A stretch of DNA of 64,000 nucleotides from Scilla litardierei (Eukaryota; Streptophyta; Magnoliopsida; Asparagales; Asparagaceae), in assembly GCA_030789695.1 (NCBI GenBank), contig CM061139.1, positions 5,533,878 to 5,597,877 of the forward strand, read 5' to 3'. The position numbers and the translations under genes were made by a program. Under the pieces are notes generated by a model. That model was not told the DNA's origin, did not search any database, and saw nothing but the letters and a program-made list of their open reading frames with translations. Within the stretch, counting starts at the first letter, position 1. The number at the start of each line of letters is the position of its first letter. Shown one piece after another: positions 20,039 to 31,639 of this stretch.

Positions 20039-21928
20039 ATGAATACATATGATTCAGCATTTGCTGAAGGACAGTCTACAGTTAGACCACCCAAATTTAA
20101 TGGTACTGATTTTGCTTACTGGAAAGCTAGGATGAAAATTTTCCTAGTCTCTTCAGATCTTGAAATTTGGAAAATTGTTGCTAAAGGCTATCACCCACCT
20201 ACAATCAAAATTGAAGATATTGATGTACCAAAACCAGAAGATAAATGGGATGATAACGATAACAAACTTTATGCTCTGAATGGTAAAGCTATGAATGCAA
20301 TTATCTGTGCACTTGACAGAACTGAGTTTAACCGTATATCTCATTGTCTTACTGCGCAGGAAATCTGGAACACTCTCGAAGTCACTCACGAAGGAACCTC
20401 TCAGGTGAAGGAGTCCAGATTAGCGCTGCTGAGCTCAGAGTACGATGGTTTCCACATGCTACCAGGAGAATCCATCAAGGACATGTACACTCGCTTCACC
20501 GACATCGTATACAACTCAAAAGCCTTGGGAAAGTCTTACGACAGCATCGACCTCATTCGGAAAATCCTAAGAGCGCTTCCTAGTTCCTTCCGGCCTAAAG
20601 TGACGGCCATCCAAGAAGCGAGAGATCTCACTAAGCTAAAGCTGGATGATCTGATTGGGAATCTGTTATCCCATGAGCTGGAACTCAAAACCGTCGAGAC
20701 AAGAGAGAAAGGTGAGGCTAAACCTTTAAAGACCATCGCTCTCAAAGCCGAAGAAAGTGACAAAGAAGATCTCGACGAGGAACATGCACTGATGGTCAGA
20801 GGATTCCGACGCTTCATCAGAACTCCTGACGGAAAATCTGAAATGGCAAAAAGGTTCAATCGTTTTAATAAGTTTAATCCTTTGAATTCCTCGTCTGAAC
20901 AGAATACTACTAAAAGTGTTCAATGTTTCAACTGTAAAAAATTTGGACATTTCATGAAAAACTGTCCAACAAAGAACGCGTCATCCGAAGCCAAAGGGAA
21001 ATCATTTGCGGTAACATGGGACGATGACGACGAAGACGAACCACAAGACGAGGTAGCACAATCATCACTTTGCCTGATGGGAGAAAACGATTCATTTGTG
21101 GTAACATGGGACGAAGACGACGAAGACGAACCACATGACAAGGTAGCGCAATCATCATGTTGCCTAATAGGTGAAAGCGACATGAACAAGGTAAGAGATG
21201 AATTTTCTTTACCAGAATTAATGAACATTTGTGAAAACATGAATTCAGAAATTACTTCTCTTGAATCCTCTATAGAAAATTATAAAGAAATGAATTTCCA
21301 ACTACAGCAGGAAAATTATAATGTTTTGCAAAATGAAATAAAATTGAAAAATGAAATTGCATCGCTCAAAATTACCATTGAAAAACTCAAAGGAAGATCT
21401 AGTATTACTGAAGCTGTACCTTGTCAGACTTATGCTTCATTAAAGCTAGAAATTAAGAATGGTAATGAAAAGATTGTTGGCCTAAATAAAAGAATAGAAA
21501 CTCTCGCTAAAAATGAAGATAATGTTAGAAAGAGTTTTATAAATAAAAGTGTCATGCTTGTAAATGAAAACATCTTTTTGAAATCCAAAGTCTCGGATTT
21601 AGAACTGAGTATCAGAAAATTTGGTGTAGGAAGGAAATCACTAGACATCATTCTTGGATACCAGTCAATCAAAAACGATAAACAAGGACTAGGATTTGGA
21701 AATGTTTATAATGAAAACATGATAAAGAAAAATCATTACATCAAGAAAAAGAAATGGAACGCCAAATGTTATACCTGTGGTTCTTTTGAGCATTTATATA
21801 GAAATTGTCATTATAAGAACCAAAACATGAAGTTCAAACAAGTATGGGTTCCGAAAGATACTATGACTGACCATTGTGGACCTATTTGGCTACCCAGGTC
21901 ACACATACCTTGTTCTTCTTATGTGTAG
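20039..21928 (+). CDS. gag: E4 Gag
   Basis: 629 codons from ATG 20039. Residues 15-230 are the Copia Gag domain (UBN2 type), including PPKFNGTDFAYWKARM, WKIV and KESRLALLSSEYDGFHM. Two CCHC zinc knuckles are present: CFNCKKFGHFMKNC at 296 and CYTCGSFEHLYRNC at 577, each with C-x2-C-x4-H-x4-C spacing. Between them lie a tandem 30-residue duplication (about 321-380, each copy with VTWDxDDEDEP and VAQSS) and a long heptad-like coiled coil (about 390-530). The protein should form the particle shell and bind genomic RNA. It ends with TAG 21926-21928; pol follows in the same frame. Confidence 0.92.
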   Translation: MNTYDSAFAEGQSTVRPPKFNGTDFAYWKARMKIFLVSSDLEIWKIVAKGYHPPTIKIEDIDVPKPEDKWDDNDNKLYALNGKAMNAIICALDRTEFNRISHCLTAQEIWNTLEVTHEGTSQVKESRLALLSSEYDGFHMLPGESIKDMYTRFTDIVYNSKALGKSYDSIDLIRKILRALPSSFRPKVTAIQEARDLTKLKLDDLIGNLLSHELELKTVETREKGEAKPLKTIALKAEESDKEDLDEEHALMVRGFRRFIRTPDGKSEMAKRFNRFNKFNPLNSSSEQNTTKSVQCFNCKKFGHFMKNCPTKNASSEAKGKSFAVTWDDDDEDEPQDEVAQSSLCLMGENDSFVVTWDEDDEDEPHDKVAQSSCCLIGESDMNKVRDEFSLPELMNICENMNSEITSLESSIENYKEMNFQLQQENYNVLQNEIKLKNEIASLKITIEKLKGRSSITEAVPCQTYASLKLEIKNGNEKIVGLNKRIETLAKNEDNVRKSFINKSVMLVNENIFLKSKVSDLELSIRKFGVGRKSLDIILGYQSIKNDKQGLGFGNVYNENMIKKNHYIKKKKWNAKCYTCGSFEHLYRNCHYKNQNMKFKQVWVPKDTMTDHCGPIWLPRSHIPCSSYV

Positions 21929-23539
21929 GGACTCAGCGTGGCTAAGGAACAACTGTGTGAGTGGTATTTGGATTCAGGCTGCTCAAGACACATGACAGGG
22001 AACATCGACAAGTTCCTTAGCCTCGTGAAGCAAGAAGGAGGAAGTGTTACATTAGGGGACAACGGCAAGTGCAAGGTAATGGGTAAAGGTATTGTTGGCA
22101 ACAATACTTTTAAAATTTCTGACGTCCTCTGGGTTGAAAATCTCAAACACAACCTCATCTCCATAAGCCAACTCTGTGACAAAGGTATGAAAGTACTTTT
22201 TGATGAGAAAATTTGTAAAATTTATGACTCGGTCACAAGTAATACCCTCTTCATAGCCAATAGGAAAAATAATGTTTATACAATAATGATTGAAGAAATG
22301 ACAATTGCTAAATGTTTGATTGGCAGGGAGGAGGAGGCTATACTATGGCACCGGAGACTATCACATGCCAGCATGAAGTTGCTACATAAGCTGGAGAATA
22401 AAAACCTGGTCCGAGGCTTGCCACATCAACAGTACGAGAATGGTAAGTTGTGTGTTGCATGCACAAAAGGTAAGCAAACTAGATCCACTTTTACGGGAAT
22501 TCGGGAAGTTACCACTTCACGAGTCCTAGAATTGATTCATATGGATTTGTTTGGGCCTACCGATGTTGCTAGCCTCAATGGGAAGAGATTTTGTTTTGTT
22601 TTGATCGATGATTTTTCTAGATATACATGGGTTTACTTCTTAGCCAAGAAATCGGATTCCTTTGAAAATTTCCAAAATTTTTGTAATCAAGTTTCAAATG
22701 AGAAAAATCTTTCAATTATGAAAATTAGAAGTGATCACGGTGGTGAATTTGAAAACTCTGTTTTTGAAAACTTCTGTTTGGAAAAAGGGATCTTACATGA
22801 ATTTTCTTCTCCTAGAACACCTCAACAAAACGGGGTGGTCGAAAGAAAGAATCGAACTTTAAAAGAAATGGCAAGAAGCATGATTAATGATTATTCTCTT
22901 CCTATGTATTTTTGGGCCGAAGCAGTGAATACAGCCTGCTATGTCTGCAACAGGGTTATGCTTAGACCTTTAATGAACAAAACATCCTATGAACTGTGGC
23001 ATGGCAAGACTCCTAACATTTCATATTTCAGAGTATTTGGATGCAGGTGTTTCATTTTAAACACAGGAGATCAGCTGGGAACATTTGAATCCAAATCAGA
23101 CGAAGGAGTGTTCGTAGGATATTCATCAAGGAGCAAAGCATACAGGATCTACAATAAACGAACCTTAACTGTTGTTGAGTCAATTAATGTGAAATTTGAT
23201 GAAGCTGAAATAGATCCTTTAAATGGCAGGGAAACTGAAGCTGGAGATGCAGACAAGGAAACTACAGAGCCTGAAAACATAGCTAAACCATCTGAAGGCC
23301 AAAAGGAAGCTGAACCAGAAGTACCACAAGGAAATAGACTGGAAAGAGGAGAGCTCAGGTTCAATCCACATCATCCACCTGAGCTGATCATGGGGACCCC
23401 TACGGAAGGTATACGCACTCGATCCACTTTCAATAACTTGTGTACCTTATGCATTCATGGTGACTTCATTTCTGAAATTGAACCCAAGAACGTTGAAATC
23501 GCTTTAACTGATGAAAGTTGGGTTCATGGCCATGCATGA
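21929..23539 (+). pseudogene. pol: E4 pol, first part (protease tail and integrase)
   Basis: In frame with gag after the UAG. The first codon usable as a start is not ATG (GTG at 21938), and the first ATG is inside the HMTGN motif, so expression would need readthrough or a fused mRNA. Domains: WYLDSGCSRHM (protease end), GAG-pre-integrase with the zinc motif (LWHRRLSHA...CVACTKGK), and the integrase core with [20 protein letters not shown] and [13 protein letters not shown], so the three acidic catalytic positions are present. The frame ends at TGA 23537-23539 because of one extra T at 23523-23524; the intended reading continues at 23511-25007. Confidence 0.85.
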
Positions 23540-25007
23540 TGAGATTAATCAGTTTGATAGAAATAATGTTTGGACATTAGTGCCCCGACCTGATAATTAC
23601 CCAATTGTTGGCACTAAATGGATTTTCAAAAACAAACTTGATGAATCTGGAAATGTAATCAGAAATAAGGCAAGATTAGTGGCCAAAGGATATAACCAGA
23701 TTGAGGGAATTGATTGTGATGAAACTTTTGCACCCGTTGCTAGATTAGAAGCCATTAGAATATTGCTGGCTTTTGCAAGTTTTAAAGGTTTTAAATTGAA
23801 GCAAATGGATGTGAAAAGTGCATTTTTAAATGGTTATTTGAAAGAAGATGTTTTTGTTGAACAACCCCCTGGTTTTGAAAGTCATAGTTTTCCAAATCAC
23901 GTTTACAAGTTGCAAAAGGCTTTGTATGGTCTGAAGCAAGCTCCCAGAGCTTGGTACGACCGTCTCAGTTCATATCTTTTGGAAAATAACTTTAAAAAGG
24001 GTAGTGCAGACAACACTTTGTTTATCTTGCTTGAACAGGATCATTTTCTTATTGTTCAGATTTATGTGGACGATATTATTTACGGTGCTACTAATGATCT
24101 TTTATGCCAAAAGTTTGAAAAGGTTATGCAGGATCAATTTGAGATGAGTCTGGTCGGAGAGTTGAAATACTTTTTGGGCTTTCAAGTAAGACAAACTGGA
24201 GATGGCATATATGTTTCCCAAACCAAGTACATAAAAGAACTGTTGAAGAAATTTGGGATGGCAAATGCAAAGCCAATGCGAACTCCAATGAGTCCGACAA
24301 CGAAGCTTGAAAAGGATGACAAAGGTATAGATGTGGACCAAAAGCTTTATCGAGGTATGATTGGGTCCTTACTCTATTTAACTGCATCTAGACCAGACAT
24401 CATGTTTTCTGTCTGTTTGTGTGCACGATTTCAAGCCTGTCCAAAAGAATCACATTTGATAGCCATTAAGAGGATTTTTCGATATCTTACTCACACTCCT
24501 ACACTTGGACTATGGTATCCCTCTTGTGGTAATCTTAATTTGGTTGGCTATGCTGATGCTGATTATGCTGGTAGCTTGGTTGATAGAAAAAGCACTAGTG
24601 GAACTTGCTTTCTTTTGGGACAATCCTTAGTTTCTTGGTCTAGTCGTAAGCAGAACAGTGTTGCTTTGTCCACTACTGAAGCTGAGTATATTGCCCTTGG
24701 CAGTTGCTGTGCCCAAGTACTTTGGATGATGCAAACCCTGTCTGACTACGGCTTGGATCTTAGAAAAGTTCCATTACGATGTGATAGTAAGAGTGCTATA
24801 GATCTTTCTAACAATCCTGTTCATCACTCTCGGACAAAACACATAGACGTAAGACATCATTTTCTTAGAGATCATTTGGCAAAAGAGGACGTATCCATTG
24901 AATATATTTCTACTGATTCTCAGTTAGCAGATATCTTTACAAAACCTTTGCCAGAAGATCGCTTTTGTCGTCTACGTCTAGAACTGGGCATTATTGATCA
25001 TATTTAG
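23511..25007 (+). pseudogene. pol: E4 pol, second part (reverse transcriptase, RNase H)
   Basis: 498 codons. Reverse transcriptase begins at [10 protein letters not shown] and includes the [11 protein letters not shown] and [15 protein letters not shown] blocks and YVDD at 24063-24074. RNase H carries [16 protein letters not shown] and the [14 protein letters not shown] block, with all acidic positions present. The ATG at 23511 lies upstream of the frameshift point and is not a natural start. Apart from the single-base insertion joining it to the first part, the region is undamaged. Confidence 0.9.
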
Positions 25008-26173
25008 AGTGAAAATATTATTTGGTGTGCTTTTATTGTTTTTGTGTGGTGTGCTACAAAAAGAAAAATAAAAAAAATTGAAAAATAAAAATAAAAATAA
25101 AATATAAAAAGAAAGGGAAAGTGAATTGTCTATCTCCTCAATTTGCATTTTTCATCAGAACCAGCTTTAAATGCAAAACATATGTCTTATGGATTTTGAA
25201 TATTATATTCTTAACAATGCTTGCATTCAAAGACTACATGCTTAATTAGGTCATATTCATTAATGAGTAACTAACGTTTTTTCATCTTCCAATCACACTT
25301 ACACAGATCAAAATGTTTTTGATATGGATTTGAAATATTGAATAAGAAAAGTGGTTGTTGGTGGACTAATTTATGTTTTAATGGGATATGATGTTTCAAG
25401 GCATGGGTAAAAAGAAAAGCACTCATCAAAATATACGTGTATAAAAAGAATAGCAAGACGAGTGTCTTCAAAATATATACACAGAGCTTCGTATGAAAAA
25501 TGGATACGCCCCATGTCCTTGATACTACCCTCGGACATCCAACTTATGCTATAAATTTCATTTTTTTAGCGTTGGTGTTAAGTCCGTCAAGCACTGCCAT
25601 TTCACATTTAAAAATCCTTCTCGGTCATGTTTGGAATTGGTAACTTGAACTCATATTACATGAGAAGGGGAAACTCAATCTTTGATGTTCATATATTCAG
25701 TTGAAAAGATGGTTATGACAGGATGTATTCCTTATTACCTCTCCATATGTACTAAACTTTTGATCATCACACTTGAGCACGGAGATGAATTATGATAGTT
25801 ATGATTTAGTGCTTATAGCTTATTTATTCATTGTGGTTATCAATGTATTGCTTTTTGTTATAATCTATAATGTTTAAATTTTCCATTCATCATATGCTAT
25901 TTGCTCTCTTTTGATGAAAACAAAGGGGGAGATATATATTAAGATTGGGAATGGGACATGAACACAATGTTACATGATGATCAGAGATAGGGGGAGCATT
26001 TCCATAGGGGGAGCATTTCCATAGGGGGAGCTCTTTGCATATGAGCGGAGCATTTCCATAGGTGGAGCTCTTTGCATATGAGCTTGAATCATTGACATGC
26101 ATCATCACCACACTTCACAAACACATGATTCAAAACTTGAATTGATCAAATCTTAATTGTGGTTTGTCATCAT
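25008..26173 (+). other. E4 3' noncoding region
   Basis: An A-rich tract (25058-25110) is followed by AT-rich sequence. At 25987-26083 the unit TAGGGGGAGCATTTCCA is repeated in tandem, and GAGCTCTTTGCATATGAG occurs twice, giving several spare polypurine tracts. No third ORF is present, unlike E10. Confidence 0.7.
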
Positions 26174-26187
26174 CAAAAGGGGGAGAT
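26174..26187 (+). other. Polypurine tract of E4
   Basis: AAAAGGGGGAGAT directly before the 3' LTR. Confidence 0.85.
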
Positions 26188-27902
26188 TGTTGGACACAAC
26201 GATCCAGGATTTCTTATTTGATGATAACAAACCTTTATGAATGTTTTGATCTGTTTGTTAAGTATTTTCAGGCCCAAACAATCAAGGAGAACACAGTGGG
26301 AAGGTGCTAACTGTTAATGGCATTGATGCAAATAGGCCGTGAGTTTCATTCTCGAAGACTCATTCATCCAGCAAGCAACATGACTCAGATTCAACACAAC
26401 TCAGCTTGGACAAACTGAGGGGCCGGCCAACTCATTGAGATGCTCATTTTTATATATATTATTACATTGGTTTCATTTTTGATAGCCCACTTACTTGTTT
26501 GTTGCAGGCACATGTGTGGAAGTGAAATAAACAATTTAATCAAAGAAAAGGACGTGCTGCCATTCAAAGTGGAGAAAGATTAGTGTGTCTTCTACAATTA
26601 ATTAGTGCTAATTACTTCACAAATCCTCCACTATGAGGAGTTTAGTTCGGCCAACAGTGAAGGCAAAATCTGAGGAATTATTGTGTCCAAGTATAAAAGC
26701 ATGTGCAAGGAAATCAATTAATTGAAAGAGAAAAATTTGGTGGCCAATTAATTGAAGGGAGCAGAAATCAGAACATGGCCCAAGGCAACAATTAATTGAA
26801 AGTAACAGATGCATGCAAGCAAAATTGAAAGTCCACAAAAAGGGAGGAGACAAGGAGCCGGCCTAAAATGCAGGAAAAGTCAAAGAAATTTAAAGAGAAA
26901 GATGGAAAGAGAGAGAGAGCCATCCGTTAACTCTTATTTTTCCAACAACCAGATCAAATAAAGTCTGTGAACATCATGCCATTAATATGGTACAGAGCCC
27001 GGAATTGAAGTAGCGCCTACATCAGAGACCAAACAAAGTTTTAACACTGACTCCTTGTGAAGCACAACACAAAAACGACAAGCTGATTCTTTGGACCGAC
27101 AAGCATCGACAACAACGCGTGAAATTCAGAGCAACCGACAGTTGAAATTCCACACACGATTTTCGAGGAGCAGCCAACGTGATAGAACATCTCAAATCTC
27201 TATAAAAAGCATTGAGGCAAACGAGAAAAAAAAAACAGGGCAAGAAAAAATTAAGAAGACAGACAACGCCCAAACAGTGCACTGAAACCAGAGAATAAAT
27301 TTTCGGAGCTTATTTCTTGCAGTGAAGGTCCGGATCAATTCAGACATTGGAGAAAGACACCAGATCTTTGAAGCTGCATATCTTAAGATCCAGAAGTCAG
27401 ATTAAGCCATAGTTTATGCCATTTCGGAACTGACAACACGCTGATTGACAGAGACAGATTAACTCCACAAATGAGCTTTCTAAACTCTTGATCTTTGTTA
27501 TTTGTGAAGTTATTAATGTTTTGATCAGCATTTCTGTAATATAATTTCTTCCGTTATTTGGGACTCTGGGAACCAAACTTGTTGGGGCAAGTTGGGTTGG
27601 GGAGTGATACTTGTATGTTTCTTTTTGGCTTTGGTGAGCTTGAGTTGGTCTGACAGGTTGGTGTTGGGGCACCAATCTAAGGGAGATTGTAACTTCTTAA
27701 AGAAACAGTATAAGTGATTGCTCATTGGGGTGGACGTAGGTCATGGGGACCGAACCACGTTAAATTCTGTGTCTTCTGTGAATGCTTTGATTGTCCGATT
27801 CCTAAACTGCATGCTGTAAAATAGACTTAATTTTTTTTTATCTTGCGATAATTTGGTCAAAGGCCTATTCACCCCCCCTCTAGGCCTTATTTAGATCCTA
27901 CA
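26188..27902 (+). repeat. E4 3' LTR
   Basis: 1715 bp, near-identical to 18280-19993, ending CCTACA and followed by ATTCT. Confidence 0.95.
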
Positions 27903-27907
27903 ATTCT
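27903..27907. repeat. Target site duplication of E4, right copy (ATTCT)
   Basis: Matches 18275-18279 exactly. Confidence 0.95.
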
Positions 27908-28048
27908 CTGGGAGTCGACTACCACCCTTAGGGAGTCGACTACCAGCTGTCATTTTCCAACGACTCTGCTTCCTGATTTCGCTCAATTTTCATATCTGTT
28001 TGAGCTGAAAGTCAAATCATTTGAAATTCAGATTCTTCTCTTGAAACC

Positions 28049-28056
28049 TATAAATA
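28049..28056 (+). promoter_or_regulatory. TATA box in E5 LTR
   Basis: TATAAATA followed by GACCCC, about 1.1 kb before the LTR end. Confidence 0.55.
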
Positions 28057-29134
28057 GACCCCTTGAGATCATTTCTAAACACAATCAAGACAATCAAATT
28101 CTCTATTCTCTATTGTGCTAAAATTATAAAGATCCCTCGTTCTATTATGCTCTCTTCGCTATAGCCAAATCTGTTTTTATTTCTGATCTATAATCTCATT
28201 CTGAAGTTATTATTTATGAGATCGAATTTTTGTTTGGCTGATTTTTTAAAAAATTGTTTTTAAATCCTTTGTTCTTTAATTTCTTTTTTTAAAGGATTTT
28301 TGAAAACAAACAATCTAAGATCACAAAGAATCATCTTATATTTGTGTGTGATCTTATGATCGATTTGAATTCTTTTTAGCCACGTAACACATTTGTTATA
28401 TTTACTTTGGCTATAGAATTCTGGGTGTAATCCAAACTCCACTAATTTTTGTGGTGAGTTGGAAACTTGTTTTTTATTTGTGGATTCCACTTGTTGTAAG
28501 GGACGGGAAATCCTAGACAAGTCTAGGCGGTTGGAAATCCTGGTCAAGGCTAGGTGTTTGGAAAATCATAAGGAGTGGAGTTAGGTAATTGTATTCCTAA
28601 GGCAATAGTGGAAAAATCTCGTATCGGATTGGTCGGGGACTAGACGCACCCAAGTTATGGGGAACCATGATAAAAATTCTTGTCTTTGCGTTTGGATTTT
28701 TCTGTGATTGTATATCTTTGTTCAAGTACTTTTATCTGCGAACAATTATATCTTTGTAATCAGTTGTTTATATTACTACAAAGTTAACTCTTTTATTTTG
28801 CTGTGCAAAAAGATATAATTTTCTATTAAGATCATTTGTTTGTAATCTTATCATTATATTATCTCATCCTTCTGCAGGGTTTGTACTAAAAACTCTCTGG
28901 GAGTCGAATACCACTTTGAGGGAGTCGACTACCTGCTGTGAGATCAATCTGTTAACATTCTTTATAAGATTACCTTATTGATTAAGAACCAATCGTAGAT
29001 CACCCTATTTGGTTTCTTAGGCAACATTAGAAGGTTTTTAATTGTGCTAATCAACGAACGAAAAAGTTTACTATTTGCACAATACTATTCAACCATCCCT
29101 TCTAGTGTTGTTTGCCATCCACAGGATCCAACAC

Positions 29135-29147
29135 TTGGTATCACAGA
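29135..29147 (+). other. Primer-binding site of E5, degenerate initiator-Met type
   Basis: TTGGTATCACAGA just after the LTR end. It matches the first nine bases of the usual TGGTATCAGAGC site and then diverges. Confidence 0.65.
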
Positions 29148-29162
29148 AGGGCTCAAAAAGCG

Positions 29163-30485
29163 ATGGCTTCAACATCTTTTCATTCTAAAGGACTCAACAC
29201 CATGCGACCACCAGTATTCAACATAATGAACTCGCAACCTGGAAGATCTGTATGAAGACTCACCTAGAATCACTAGATATCGAGGCATGGACCGTCACCA
29301 AAGCACCATAAAGCGCACCCACTGACGTCGAGTTCGGAAAATGGCCTGCTGATGATAAAAAGAAAGCCAACCTCAATGCCAAAGCGATGAGCGCATTGTT
29401 CTCCGCTTAACAGGTTCTGAATTCAATTGTGTCTCTCAATGCGAGACATCATATCAGATATGGCATACTCTTCAGGTAAGTCATGAGGGAACCGAAAAGG
29501 TAAAGGAATCCCGTATTAACGTTTTGCATTCTAAGTTTGAATCTTTCAAAATGGAAGAAGGATAGAGTATCACCGATGTGAATACTCGTTTTACTAATAT
29601 CACTAATGATCTCGCAGGTCTAGGTAAGAAATTATCTGAATACGATCAGGTAATGGAGATACTAAGATCTCTCAGACCCGAATGGAAAGGAAAGACAACA
29701 GCCATTCGAGAAGCTCACAACGTGAAGGATCTCACTATTGAAGAACTGATGGGAAATCTCATGGCATATGAGATAGAACTCGAGGAAGATAAAAAGATCG
29801 AAGAAAAGCCAAAGATGAAGAGCCTAGCTTTCAAAGCTCAAGAAGAAGATTCCGACTATACCGATAAAGAGGACCATATTGCCTTTGTCTCAAAGAACTT
29901 TAAAGAGTTTATTACAAGTAAGTATGGTAAACGTTCATTTCGTCCTACTAACAGTATTATTTGTTTTGGCTGCAACAAACCAGGACACGTAAAGAAAGAT
30001 TGTCCCTTGGAGAAGAACAATCGAGACTCCAAAGATCGTGGGAAGAACAGAGAGAACAATGAACGAAGAAGCGACAGAAGGAACAAATTTCGACGACCTA
30101 AGAAGGAAGCTTACGTAGCCTTCGATCAAAGCGATATTTCATTGTCCGATGAATTCTCATCAGATGACAAAGACAAAAGAAGAGAAGCAGCCCACATATG
30201 TTTCTTAGCCTCCACGTCATTAAAGGTAAGTACCTTGCATGATTCAACATCTAGTAATAGTGATTCATCATTAAGTGATGATGAAGACATGGACTATATG
30301 GGAGCATATAAGGAGCTATGCAAAATGCATGAAAAGCTCATAAAAGAACACTGAAGAACTCTTAGAATTGTTAAAAAGGATGCTAAAGAAAAAGAAAATC
30401 TTATTAAAGAGAATATTATGTTGAGAGAAAAGAACGACTCTTTAGAAAAAGACATTCTTTCTATGAATGAGAAAAAGACATTCTC
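29163..30485 (+). pseudogene. gag: E5 gag, decayed and truncated
   Basis: Begins ATG GCT TCA ACA at 29163. Copia Gag (UBN2) similarity runs through frameshifts and stops near 29235-29310, 29410 and 29562 (TAG), then the open piece 29578-30354 with NTRFTNITNDLAGLGKKLSE, a zinc knuckle CFGCNKPGHVKKDC and an acidic Ser-rich tail. A coiled-coil section after it is broken by the stop at 30352. At about 30485 it runs straight into the E6 LTR, and the rest of E5 gag-pol is missing. Confidence 0.85.
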
Positions 30486-31507
30486 TCTAAACATAACCAA
30501 CTACAATCTAACACTCTTTTAGCTTGTTAACTTATTTCTCATTCTCTCAATTTTACAACATGGCATAGTATTACTAATTTAAGTATGAAAACATAATGAA
30601 AACAAAACATACTAATCTTATTATTTAAAATACAGCATGCCACCAAATTAAAGCAATCAACATGGAAACAAAATGAAAGTTACTAAGATTTAGTAAAAAT
30701 CATGGCATAGATCCTAGTATAACTTACGAAGAATAATTTCTACACTAAATTTTATATGACATACTAACTTAAATTAAGCCCCTAGTTCTAAAATTAAATC
30801 CTACTAAAATGTTAGAGCTCCTACCTCAAAAGTCCTGCTAATATTCATTGGTCCTTCTTCTCCTTGAAGAACTTGGGCCTCCTTGGTTTCCTCCTCCAAG
30901 CTCCTAGCTTAGCTCCAATTTGTTGGATTTTTGGAGAGTATTGGGATGAATTTTGGAGTTAGGATGATGAGGAAAGAGTGAGGGTTCTTGGTGGTGAAGT
31001 GGGTGGTGTTTAGGGAGAAGAATGGTGGTGCAAGGGGTGGTGCAAATGGAGGAAAGGGGGATGGGGAAATTTCGGCCTGGTGTAGGGGGAGAGAGAGTGA
31101 GGGTGAATGAATGAGAGACTTTTGATTTTTTTGGTTTTCTTTTGATTTTTGTTTTTCTCCCAAATAATCTCATCTACTCATTTGGTCAAGGGTTAAGACC
31201 CGTGTCTTTCTTCTCAACATGCAAGAAGACACATAACCATGTAATGTGTCATGGCTACAAAATTTTTGAATTTGTATTTGTGGAAAATAAAAATACATGA
31301 TGAAATACACTATACATCTTATATATATATGGTATTTCATCCAAATACTCCTATTTAGTAATACCAAATGACGAGTTTAAAATATTTTAAAAATAATTTC
31401 TACACCAAAATAATTAAAGAAAATACGAGGACACTCCCAAAAATTATACGTATGCATTTACGCCAAAATACGTAAAATGCGCGTACATTAAAATTAGGGT
31501 CATTACA
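30486..31507 (-). repeat. E6 3' LTR, truncated
   Basis: Aligns with 38045-39069 of the right LTR. Its right end, TTAGGGTCATTACA (31507), is the LTR start on the minus strand. The left boundary begins in CTCTCTAAACAT, not at a TG terminus, so roughly 1.7 kb of LTR is lost here. Confidence 0.75.
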
Positions 31508-31520
31508 TCCTACCCTTAAA
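31508..31520 (-). other. Polypurine tract of E6
   Basis: Minus strand TTTTAAGGGTAGGA directly before the LTR start TGTAATGACC, as in Tekay-type elements. E8 has the similar TTAAAGGTGGGTAGGA. Confidence 0.65.
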
Positions 31521-31639
31521 ATATATTCTGTCCTCAAAATTTCAAAATAAGAGAGAAAACTTTCTATACAACACATCATTTAACAACAACAAATTAAAAT
31601 AAATTACATCAAACAAACAAGTGAGGGTACTTCTCTCTC

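Larger units (their letters stand above)
18280..27902 (+). mobile_element. E4: complete, very young Sirevirus-like Copia retrotransposon
   Basis: A 9623-bp element with LTRs 18280-19993 and 26188-27902, primer site at 19996, gag (20039-21928), pol (21929-25007), a 3' noncoding region with repeated purine tracts, and target duplication ATTCT. By eye the LTRs differ by one substitution (near the right end, GGCTTATT versus GGCCTATT) and one base in an A-run, the youngest pair in the window. Despite this, pol carries one frameshift, so this copy is probably not autonomous. Confidence 0.95.
27903..29133 (+). mobile_element. E5 5' LTR, part right of E4
   Basis: Continues the LTR interrupted by E4: GGAGTCGACTACC palindromes at 27908-27945 and again at 28896-28935, TATAAATA at 28049-28056, and the end GGATCCAACA at 29133. 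The stretch from about 28352 is repeated at 39075-39846, which supports the LTR call and its right end. Confidence 0.75.
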
